A stretch of 7,770 nt of DNA, taken from the NCBI GenBank assembly GCA_002347705.1, contig DDWY01000006.1, positions 1 to 7,770 on the forward strand, written 5' to 3'. Below the pieces are notes generated by a model. It saw only the letters and a program-made list of their open reading frames with translations. It was not told the DNA's origin and searched no databases. Of this stretch, positions 1-5,819 are shown one piece after another; within the stretch, counting starts at the first letter, position 1, and each line of letters opens with the position of its first letter. Position numbers and translations under genes: made by a program. Origin of the DNA: Anaerolineaceae bacterium UBA2274 (lineage in GTDB: Bacteria > Chloroflexota > Anaerolineae > Anaerolineales > Anaerolineaceae).

Positions 1-388
1 AACCGGCGAAATTCTGGGCTGAGTTGAAAGCCTGTTCCAGTGAATCTGCCTGGAAGGAGCCCAAACCTACCCGTCCCCGGGGTTTAAACGCGTCGAATGT
101 GAGCCCGCTCAGCGCGCTGAGGTTGCTTAGCGAGAAGAGTTGTTCACGTTGAGAGGCTGTGACCTCGGGAAGCCGGCAGGTGCAAATTTCCATCTTGCCA
201 AAATCCGGGTGGTCAAAAGGCACATCCCGTCCAACGAAGCCAAGCCCGCCGCAGCGGGGGCAGTTTGGATCGCCGATGTCAATACCTGGGCGCCGTCCAG
301 AGCTTTCCTCAGGGTTTTCGGCTTCCTTGCTGTTTCTGTTGGCGATAAAGTTCTCGAAATCTTTCAAGCGCGCTTTGAGTGGTTCCAT
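1..388 (-). CDS. DnaC/DnaI-like helicase loader ATPase, N-terminal part (runs off window)
   Basis: Translating the minus strand from the ATG at 388 gives about 129 residues, open to the window edge. The part seen holds a zinc-type motif (CPRCGGLG with C43 and C46, H60, then C69 and C71 in CTC). It is followed by a segment (LTFDAFKPRGR, then an alanine-rich helix ending FAG) that in DnaC/IstB-like loaders comes just before the Walker A motif, which would lie beyond position 1. The family are AAA+ ATPases that load the replicative helicase on DNA. DnaI of Bacillus has a similar N-terminal zinc domain that binds DnaB. An AAAAGGAC stretch lies about 13 bases before the ATG; an in-frame GTG at 400 is almost adjacent to it and less likely. 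The start overlaps the upstream DnaD-domain gene by 80 bases in another frame. The ATPase core is not visible, so the assignment rests on the N-terminal pattern and on the neighbouring helicase and DnaD genes. Confidence 0.75.
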   Translation of the reverse strand, partial: MEPLKARLKDFENFIANRNSKEAENPEESSGRRPGIDIGDPNCPRCGGLGFVGRDVPFDHPDFGKMEICTCRLPEVTASQREQLFSLSNLSALSGLTFDAFKPRGRVGLGSFQADSLEQAFNSAQNFAG

Positions 389-995
389 GGGTAGAGTCAC
401 GTCCTTTTTCCTGCCAGGCTTTTAGAATTGCCTGGACATACTTCCAATTCCTTATGTTGCGGCTGACTGCTTCCTGCATGGCTTCATGCAGCCAACTTTC
501 TGGGTAGGTTTCTGCATCCGCCTTCAATATCTCGGCAACCATCGGCGTCAGTGGACCGATGTTTTGTTCATAAAGCGTAAAAATGTTGGGTTTGTCTGGA
601 TTGGGCAGGGGATTGGCAGCCTGGATCTCACTTAAAGATAAACTGCCTTCCCGCAGCCCTTCAAACCGGCGGGCGCCTTCGGGGGTGGCAGGAAAGAGCA
701 GAACAGGCACTTGCGGGTCTTCGATGGTTTGAGGGTAAGCAAGCAGCAGCTCTTCTTCGAGCAGTTCAGCCAGGGCTTTCTGCCAGCGGGTGTCCTCAGA
801 CTTTGGCATGTGGTCCAGCAGAATGTAGAGCTCAACCACGTCTGATTTGACTTCTTGCAGGCTGAGCAATTCAAAAAAAGCCAATAGAAGCAATATCGCA
901 TCGGCTCCAAGCCCATCACAGCGGGCAAGCAGGTTTGCGGGCAGTTTGATGCTCTGATAATTCCCTGAAAGTTCGTTCCTCAATGGTTGTTCCAC
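309..995 (-). CDS. DnaD-domain replication initiation protein
   Basis: About 228 residues from a GTG at 995. An in-frame ATG at 1082 lies deep inside dnaB, and its first 29 residues look like an out-of-frame reading of dnaB, so I prefer the GTG 7 bases after the dnaB stop. A TTG at 983 is also possible. The N-terminal half is helical with a leucine-rich stretch (around residues 33-45), consistent with a winged-helix DnaD N-domain. The C-terminal part (about 137-194) has the DnaB2/DnaD C-domain hallmarks: a NIFTLYEQNIG opening and a closing RNWKYVQAILKAW helix ending in G. The tail is rich in Gln, Arg and Lys. DnaD-family proteins bind DNA and help bring the helicase and its loader to the origin or to restart sites. 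Its place between dnaB and a DnaI-like loader supports this role. The fold assignment is firm; the exact role in this organism is inferred. Confidence 0.8.
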   Translation of the reverse strand: MEQPLRNELSGNYQSIKLPANLLARCDGLGADAILLLLAFFELLSLQEVKSDVVELYILLDHMPKSEDTRWQKALAELLEEELLLAYPQTIEDPQVPVLLFPATPEGARRFEGLREGSLSLSEIQAANPLPNPDKPNIFTLYEQNIGPLTPMVAEILKADAETYPESWLHEAMQEAVSRNIRNWKYVQAILKAWQEKGRDSTHGTTQSALERFRELYRQQKQQGSRKP

Positions 996-1002
996 GCGCT
1001 TA

Positions 1003-2364
1003 TCAACTCTCGTAGGCTTTGTCGCGGAACATCGCAAGTTTTTCGATGAAAACCAGGTCAATACCGCTGTGGGTTGGGCCATTGCGGTGTTTGGCGACGA
1101 TCAGTTTTGCCAGGTTGTGGAGCGGGCTTTCTTCCTTCATCTGTTCCGGTCGGTTGATGAACATGACAATATCCGCGTCCTGCTCCAGCGAACCGGATTC
1201 ACGCAGGTCGGAGAGCACGGGGGTCTTATCCTGGCGCTGCTCCACCGCGCGGGAAAGCTGCGCCGCGGCTACGACCGGCACGTTCAGGTCGCGTGCCAAG
1301 ACCTTGAGATAGCGTGAAATGTAGGAAACTTCCTGCACACGGTTATCGGTGCGTGTGTCGCCGGACATCAGCTGGAGGTAGTCAACGACCACAAGGTCCA
1401 AACCGATCTCCATCTGCATGCGGCGGCACTTCGTGCGCATTTGGAGCGGGGTGATGGCGGGAGTGTCATCGACGAAAATGCGCGACTCTGAAAGCACGCC
1501 AAGCGCGTGGACTACCTCCTGAGCTTCATTGTCGCTCAGCTTGGCAGACCGCAGCTTTTGGGAGTCAATGTTGGTTTCCTGCGCGATCATACGCTGAATG
1601 AGCTGTTCAGCAGACATTTCGAGCGTGAAGAAGGCAACATTGCGCTTCAGTGCCAGACCAACGTGTTTGGCGATGCCAATCAGAAAGCCGGTCTTACCCA
1701 TACCCGGGCGACCCGCGACGATGATCAGGTCAGAGCGCTGAAGACCGTCGAGGGCTCTGTCAACCGCTTTGAGGCCGGTTTCAAGCCCGGTCACTCCGCC
1801 GGGAATGCTGGCGTTGAGCAAAAGGCGTTCAAGGTACGCGTCCGCGGCATCCGCAATCGGCACCAGGTCGCGTTTGTAGCGTTCCTGGCTGACCCCAAAA
1901 ATGGCTTTTTCGGCGTCAGAGATGACGTTGTCCACTCCAGTGTCTTTGCGATAGGCGAGCTTGGCGATGTCGTTGGCGGCAGTCAGCAGCCTTCGGCGGA
2001 CGGCAAGCGCGTTTATATTGCGGGCGTAGGATTCGGCATGCTGCGAGGATGGTACGCGGTTGGTGAGGGAAATGAGGTAATCCAGCCCACCGATATCTTC
2101 AAGATGACCGCTGGTTTCGAGGGCGTCCTTAACGGTCAGGACGTCAAAATCATTGTCGGTTTTGAATAACTCAATAAAGGCTTCCCAAATCCAACGATTT
2201 CGATGGAGATAGAAATCTTCCGCGTTTACCAGCGGCGCGGCGTCCACATAAGCATCAGGCGTGATCAGCACTGAGCCAATGAGAGCTTCCTCCATATCGC
2301 GATCAAAAAGCAGATTCGCGTCTGAGGTGGTTTGGGTTATAGTTTCGTCAGGTCGATCGCTCAC
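1003..2364 (-). CDS. dnaB: Replicative DNA helicase DnaB
   Basis: A 453-residue hexameric 5'-3' helicase that unwinds DNA at the replication fork. Residues about 18-120 form the DnaB N-terminal helical domain. After a linker helix comes the RecA-like ATPase: Walker A GRPGMGKT (218-225), TLEMS (247-251), Walker B VVVDYLQLM (325-333), QLSR (369-372), SDLRESGSLEQDAD (385-398) and the C-terminal AKHRNGPT (424-431) carrying the likely arginine finger. Length is normal for the family and no intein interrupts the Walker A region. The start is a GTG at 2364, preceded by GTGAGG seven bases upstream. It lies 13 bases after the BFN gene stop, so co-transcription is likely. DnaD-domain and DnaI-like genes follow at once, so helicase and candidate loaders are encoded together. 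No key residue appears to be missing. Confidence 0.97.
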   Translation of the reverse strand: MSDRPDETITQTTSDANLLFDRDMEEALIGSVLITPDAYVDAAPLVNAEDFYLHRNRWIWEAFIELFKTDNDFDVLTVKDALETSGHLEDIGGLDYLISLTNRVPSSQHAESYARNINALAVRRRLLTAANDIAKLAYRKDTGVDNVISDAEKAIFGVSQERYKRDLVPIADAADAYLERLLLNASIPGGVTGLETGLKAVDRALDGLQRSDLIIVAGRPGMGKTGFLIGIAKHVGLALKRNVAFFTLEMSAEQLIQRMIAQETNIDSQKLRSAKLSDNEAQEVVHALGVLSESRIFVDDTPAITPLQMRTKCRRMQMEIGLDLVVVDYLQLMSGDTRTDNRVQEVSYISRYLKVLARDLNVPVVAAAQLSRAVEQRQDKTPVLSDLRESGSLEQDADIVMFINRPEQMKEESPLHNLAKLIVAKHRNGPTHSGIDLVFIEKLAMFRDKAYES

Positions 2365-2377
2365 TGTGCTGCCTCAC
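2365..2377 (-). promoter_or_regulatory. Shine-Dalgarno that fixes the GTG start of dnaB
   Basis: The 13-base gap between the BFN gene stop (TAA, 2380-2378) and dnaB reads GTGAGGCAGCACA on the minus strand. The GAGG core is seven bases before GTG at 2364, which supports that GTG start and coupling to the upstream gene. Confidence 0.6.
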
Positions 2378-2935
2378 TTATTGAATGGGATCCTCATCTG
2401 AAGGGTCATTGGATTGGTCGTTGTCGGTTTTATCTTTGCCGAGTTGCCCGAGAAAGTCCTCAAAAATATCGAGGTCTGAGTCCAAATCGGAAGAATCCTC
2501 TTCTTCCGGCGATTGGGGCAAGACGTCTTCCGGACGAATGCCGACTGCATCGAGGATGTCTTCATCGACGAAAATAGGGGCTTTTGCGCGAATGGCGAGG
2601 GCGATTGCGTCTGATGGGCGGCTGTCAATGATTTTCCTGACGCCGTTCTGGTTAAGGATCAGGTTGGCATAGAAAGTGTCATTTTCGAGATTGGTAATTT
2701 CGCAGCTTTCCAGGCGGATGTCGAGCGCGTTCATGATGGAAATCAAAAGATCGTGGGTGATGGGGCGGGCTATTGCCACACCCTGAAGCGCGATGGTGAT
2801 TGAATCAGTTTCAGGCACACCCATCCAGATGGGAAGGTAGCGTTCGGCTTCCTTTTCTTTCAGAACAGTGATCCTATCCTGGTTAGTCAGGCTGACGCGG
2901 ATACTATCAATTATGCATTCGATCATTTTTCCCAT
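2378..2935 (-). CDS. BFN-domain (DUF151) bifunctional nuclease family protein
   Basis: 185 residues. Residues 4-135 match the BFN/DUF151 family: IECIIDSIRVSL at the start, LKEKEAERYLPIWMG (25-39), the RPITHDLL segment (58-65), and the signature DSRPSDAIALAIR (104-116) followed by APIFVDEDIL. Plant and bacterial members have been reported as nucleases, but the biochemical role of most bacterial ones is unproven. After residue 143 the protein has a low-complexity acidic tail rich in Asp, Glu and Ser that is probably disordered. ATG 2935 is listed; the in-frame ATG at 2926 (Met4) lines up better with the usual start of the family. Neither has ideal Shine-Dalgarno spacing (AGGAA is 12 bases before 2935). 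It is first in the probable operon with dnaB, which hints at a link to DNA metabolism without proving one. Family call firm, function uncertain. Confidence 0.9.
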   Translation of the reverse strand: MGKMIECIIDSIRVSLTNQDRITVLKEKEAERYLPIWMGVPETDSITIALQGVAIARPITHDLLISIMNALDIRLESCEITNLENDTFYANLILNQNGVRKIIDSRPSDAIALAIRAKAPIFVDEDILDAVGIRPEDVLPQSPEEEDSSDLDSDLDIFEDFLGQLGKDKTDNDQSNDPSDEDPIQ

Positions 2936-2976
2936 GATGCACCAAATTTCCTATTTATGATGTTTATCTACCTGTG

Positions 2977-3004
2977 ATTCTAACATGTAAGCCCCGCGAA
3001 TCAA
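2977..3004 (-). promoter_or_regulatory. Predicted promoter of the BFN-dnaB-dnaD-loader operon
   Basis: On the minus strand there is TTGATT (3004-2999), a 16-base spacer, and TAGAAT (2982-2977) preceded by TGT, making an extended -10 element. It matches the vegetative sigma consensus at 4 of 6 and 5 of 6 positions. The predicted transcript start is near 2970, about 35 bases before the gene. Predicted by eye only. Confidence 0.6.
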
Positions 3005-3053
3005 CCAAGCTAATCTTAAAAATTGTGAAGAAGAAAATGAATCAGAAAACCGC

Positions 3054-3081
3054 GTGTAAGTTTTGAACAATCGGCTATAAT
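3054..3081 (+). promoter_or_regulatory. Predicted promoter of the winged-helix regulator gene
   Basis: A perfect TATAAT lies at 3076-3081. The -35 region is poor: GTGTAA at 3054-3059 with a 16-base spacer matches only 3 of 6 positions and there is no TG extension. A start near 3088 would leave a leader of about 80 bases. The weak -35 would suit an activator-dependent or autoregulated promoter, but that is inference. Confidence 0.5.
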
Positions 3082-3167
3082 AGAGTTCCGAGGGAAGGCT
3101 GTTTTTTAGTTTCTTCTTTGGAGATGGACACAATCAGAACAGACAGATAAAGAGGAAAGATTTTCAC

Positions 3168-3830
3168 ATGGTAAAACCGCTAAAGGTGCTATTAATAGAG
3201 GGGAAACGGAATATAGCCCGACGCTTTGCCAGCGACCTCGAGAAAAAAGGATATTCTCTCCAGATTGAGAACAGTGGAAGTAAGGGGCTCGACGCTTTAA
3301 AATTTTTCTCTCCGAATGTGGTTGTTATTAATGCGGCATCACTGCGCACAAACGGTCAACGTCTGGCAAGTTGGTTCCGCAACAGTCTGCCTGACACACC
3401 CATATGTCTCATAGTGGCGGAAGACGAAACTGCTTTGGAAGTGGAGAATGTAAATTTCGTTCTGCGCTTGCCCTTCACCGCGCAAAAGCTGGTCAATCGC
3501 TTTCACACAATTGAAAACAACAGTCATAAAGGCATGCTCGAGAAAGGCGATCTGGTCCTAAACCCTGATAGCGGGATTGTCGTTTATAAGGATAAGGAAG
3601 TTCGTCTGACGCCGCGCCAATGTGATCTGCTGGGAAAAATGATGGAAAAACCAGGCGAGATCCTGCGCCGGGAAGATTTGTTCAAAGCTGTTTGGGACAC
3701 TGATTACGTGGAAGACACCCGCACTCTGGATGTTCACATCAGTTGGCTGCGTAAGGCACTCGAAGACGATCCACGTCACCCTGATTTGATAAAAACCATC
3801 CGAGGCAAAGGTTACCTGCTTAAAATATGA
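3168..3830 (+). CDS. OmpR/PhoB-type winged-helix regulator with degenerate receiver domain
   Basis: 220 residues. ATG 3168 is preceded by AGAGGAAAG at a good distance. Residues 5-115 have the layout of a response-regulator receiver (VLLIE at the first strand, VVVIN at the third, LPF near the end). However, the phosphate-accepting Asp is replaced by Asn55, one of the two acidic-pocket residues by Gly12 (Glu11 remains), the switch Thr/Ser by Val83, and the conserved Lys before Pro-Phe by Leu101. Residues about 127-220 are a complete Trans_Reg_C winged helix: LTPRQCDLL (147-155), the REDLFKAVW segment (168-176), TRTLDVHISWLRKAL (184-198), and IKTIRGKGYLL (208-218). It therefore probably binds DNA as a transcription factor without Asp phosphorylation. 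No histidine kinase gene is adjacent. It is a single-gene unit, divergent from the BFN operon, and ends in a shared terminator. Codon use seems a little more AT-rich than in its neighbours. The target genes are unknown. Confidence 0.92.
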   Translation: MVKPLKVLLIEGKRNIARRFASDLEKKGYSLQIENSGSKGLDALKFFSPNVVVINAASLRTNGQRLASWFRNSLPDTPICLIVAEDETALEVENVNFVLRLPFTAQKLVNRFHTIENNSHKGMLEKGDLVLNPDSGIVVYKDKEVRLTPRQCDLLGKMMEKPGEILRREDLFKAVWDTDYVEDTRTLDVHISWLRKALEDDPRHPDLIKTIRGKGYLLKI

Positions 3831-3854
3831 CCTTTTTGCTTGTTGGATTATTTA

Positions 3855-3889
3855 AAAAACACCTCTGTGAGAATCACAGAGGTGTTTTT
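3855..3889. terminator. Bidirectional Rho-independent terminator
   Basis: A perfect 16-bp stem (arms 3855-3870 and 3874-3889, core CACCTCTGTGA) closes a GAA loop. The plus-strand arm ends in five T and the other side gives a run of A, so both strands carry a U-tract. It lies 24 bases past the regulator stop and 15 bases past the mmdB-like stop, in a convergent arrangement, and should end both transcripts. Confidence 0.93.
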
Positions 3890-3904
3890 GCTGTTCACAA
3901 CATT

Positions 3905-5026
3905 CTAAAGAATAAACCCATAGACCAGCGCGAGCAGCACGCCGCCAGCGATCACGCTGCCGAGCTGACCGGCTGTGTTGGCGCCCATGGCATGCATCAG
4001 GATGAAGTTGGAGGGGTCTTCCTCCAGGGCCATCTTGGCGCTCAGGCGCCCCGCCATCGGGAAGGCCGAAATGCCGCAAGCACCAATGAGGGGGTTGACT
4101 TTGCCGCGCGTGACGGCAGCCATCAGCTTGCCGAATAGCAAACCGGCTACTGTGTCTACCACAAACGCCAGCAGACCCAAAGCCAGGATCATGAGCGTGT
4201 CGAGGTTCAGAAAGCTCTGAGCGGTCATGGTTGATCCAATTGCCATCCCCAAAAAGAGGGTGGCAATGTTTATCAGCTCGTTTTGGGCCATCTTGCTCAG
4301 GCGGTCCACTACCAACGCTTCACGCAGCAGGTTGCCGAGCATCAGGGCTGCCATCAGCGGGGCTGCGTCCGGCGCGACGAGCGCCACGAGCAGGGTGACG
4401 ATGATGGGGAATAACACCAGGGTGAGTCGCGATACCGGCTTGGGGGAATATTCCATGCGGATCAGGCGCTCTTTGCGGGTGGTCATGAGCCTCATAATTG
4501 GAGGCTGAATGATCGGGATCAGGCTCATGTAGGAATACGCAGCCACAGCGATCGGCGCAATAATGTTGGGCGCAAGACGCTCGCCAACAAAAATAGCGGT
4601 CGGTCCGTCGATTGCTCCGATCGAGCCAATCGCGGCTGCTTCATGCAGCGGAAAGCCTAAGATAATTGCCAGGATGAGCGTGAAATAGATGCCAAATTGC
4701 CCGGCCGCTCCCAGCAGCACCAGGCTTGGCTGGCTCAGCAGCGGGCTGAAGTCGATCATGGCTCCGACGCCGATGAAGATCAGCAGCGGGAAGAGTTCCG
4801 TTTTGATGCCGGCATCGTAGATGACCTTCATGAAGCCAAGCTCGTTAGACATGCCCAGGTTTGCAATCAGACAGCCAAAACCAATTGGAAGCAGCAAAAC
4901 CGGTTCATATTCCTTCCAGATAGCAAGGTAGATCAAAACCAGGGCGACCAAAATCATGACGGCATTCAACCAGGTAAAGTTGGCGAAGCCCTTCGTGAGG
5001 TCAGAAATTAATTGGGTAAAGTCCAT
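3905..5026 (-). CDS. mmdB: Na+-translocating decarboxylase, membrane beta subunit (MmdB/OadB family)
   Basis: 373 residues, a polytopic membrane protein that decarboxylates carboxybiotin and couples this to Na+ export. Hydrophobic segments fill most of the chain, starting at about 20-35. Family signatures are present: AIDGPTAIFVGE (138-149) with Asp140, AAYSYMSLIPIIQPP (162-176) with Tyr166, and NPLIGACGISAFPMAGR (311-327) with Asn311, Ser320 and Arg327, followed by DPSNFILMHAMGANTAGQ (337-354). From memory these correspond to the Na+-site residues Asp203, Tyr229, Asn373, Ser382 and Arg389 of Klebsiella OadB, and all are kept. The length is close to methylmalonyl-CoA decarboxylase beta subunits and shorter than Klebsiella OadB. 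AGGTG overlaps the upstream stop and serves ATG 5026 after an 8-base gap. It is the last gene of the operon. The subunit family is certain; the mmd rather than oad name follows from the partner carboxyltransferase. Confidence 0.93.
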   Translation of the reverse strand: MDFTQLISDLTKGFANFTWLNAVMILVALVLIYLAIWKEYEPVLLLPIGFGCLIANLGMSNELGFMKVIYDAGIKTELFPLLIFIGVGAMIDFSPLLSQPSLVLLGAAGQFGIYFTLILAIILGFPLHEAAAIGSIGAIDGPTAIFVGERLAPNIIAPIAVAAYSYMSLIPIIQPPIMRLMTTRKERLIRMEYSPKPVSRLTLVLFPIIVTLLVALVAPDAAPLMAALMLGNLLREALVVDRLSKMAQNELINIATLFLGMAIGSTMTAQSFLNLDTLMILALGLLAFVVDTVAGLLFGKLMAAVTRGKVNPLIGACGISAFPMAGRLSAKMALEEDPSNFILMHAMGANTAGQLGSVIAGGVLLALVYGFIL

Positions 5027-5034
5027 GCCTGCAC

Positions 5035-5457
5035 CTATGCCTGGAAGGTGAAGAGCGGCTGGTTGTGCTTGACCAAATCGCCGGCATTCACGTTAACCTG
5101 GGCGATGACGCCATCCCGGTCAGAGCGGATAGTGTTTTTCATCTTCATGGCTTCCAGTGTGCAGACCTGCTGACCCGACTTTACTGCTTCACCAGGTTGG
5201 ACGTCGATGGCAACGATCACACCGGGAAGAGGAGCGTTCAATGTCAAACTGTTACCAGCACTCGGCGCAGGAGCCGCAGGAGTTGGTGTTGAGACCGGGG
5301 TGGGTTGCGCCGCGATGGCAGGGATGATTGCGGGGCCTTGAGCCTCAGGGAAAACCTGGTAAACCTTGCCGTCAACTTCAGCCTGAACGGGGTTGCTGTG
5401 GATGTCTTTGATGTTAACGCTGTAGACTTTTCCTTCAATTTCAACTTTAATGATCAT
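5035..5457 (-). CDS. mmdC: Biotin carboxyl carrier subunit of the decarboxylase
   Basis: 140 residues. The N-terminal part (1-40) is a small beta-rich segment. A Pro/Ala/Thr-rich flexible linker follows (about 41-70), then a biotinyl domain (about 72-139) with the EAMKM motif at 102-106, placing biotin on Lys105, and PLPGV (76-80) at its start. In this enzyme class the swinging biotin takes the carboxyl group from the carboxyltransferase and delivers it to the membrane subunit. GAGGAC sits about 7 bases before ATG 5457. The start overlaps the stop of the preceding membrane-anchor gene as ATGA, a sign of translational coupling. Similar carriers occur in acetyl-CoA and propionyl-CoA carboxylases, but the OadB and OadG partners in the same operon point to a decarboxylase pump. 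A biotin ligase is needed and is not in the window. Confidence 0.93.
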   Translation of the reverse strand: MIIKVEIEGKVYSVNIKDIHSNPVQAEVDGKVYQVFPEAQGPAIIPAIAAQPTPVSTPTPAAPAPSAGNSLTLNAPLPGVIVAIDVQPGEAVKSGQQVCTLEAMKMKNTIRSDRDGVIAQVNVNAGDLVKHNQPLFTFQA

Positions 5458-5810
5458 GCGCTTCGTCCTCTGTTTGACTGTCGCGCGATTTGCTGCGCGC
5501 GACCTGCGGCAAGCCAGGTGCTGCCGGTTTGAATGGATTGGGTATCGGATGCAAAAACCGTTTTGGGTTTGGCGCTCAGCGCGTAAGCCACTGCAATCGC
5601 AGCGGCGAGCGCTGAAGCATTGCCTGGAGCCGTTTCAACCACGGGCTCAGGCAGGGAGACGTCGATTTCTTCGGCGGGCTCTTCCTTTTCGGTTCGGTTT
5701 GTGAGCCTGACCAGCAGAACCATGATGCCCCAAAGGATGAGGATCATAGCGAACACAATCCCCATGCCGACTGCTGTGATCAGCAAACCTTGTTTTAGGA
5801 TTTCTACCAT
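5454..5810 (-). CDS. mmdD: Small membrane-anchor subunit, OadG/MmdD (gamma/delta) family
   Basis: 118 residues. One N-terminal membrane helix (about 9-35) contains GMGIVFAMILIL, typical of OadG-family subunits. Then come a short acidic, Pro/Glu-rich linker (40-60), an alanine-rich helix (ALAAAIAVAYAL, about 67-78) and a basic C-terminus with an AAGRAQQIAR stretch. The family holds the soluble carboxyltransferase and biotin carrier to the membrane subunit; in oxaloacetate decarboxylase the gamma C-terminus also contributes to metal binding and assembly. The His-rich Zn-binding end of Klebsiella OadG is not seen here. AGGGGGA provides the ribosome site before ATG 5810, which lies 9 bases after the carboxyltransferase stop. 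The fast-diverging family makes the call depend partly on context, but helix type and position both fit. Confidence 0.87.
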   Translation of the reverse strand: MVEILKQGLLITAVGMGIVFAMILILWGIMVLLVRLTNRTEKEEPAEEIDVSLPEPVVETAPGNASALAAAIAVAYALSAKPKTVFASDTQSIQTGSTWLAAGRAQQIARQSNRGRSA

Positions 5811-5819
5811 TATTCCCCC

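Noticed and set aside
996..1082. Upstream ATG extension of the DnaD-domain gene
   Set aside because: The extra 29 residues overlap the conserved 3' end of dnaB in another frame and do not look like a DnaD N-terminus; the GTG at 995 just after the dnaB stop is more likely.
1507..2169. A 220-codon plus-strand frame antisense to dnaB
   Set aside because: It lies wholly inside a certain dnaB gene and shows no family motif or ribosome site; it is a shadow frame.
2951..3133. A 60-codon minus-strand frame between the BFN gene and the regulator
   Set aside because: It spans both predicted promoters, and its composition is typical of translated AT-rich intergenic DNA.
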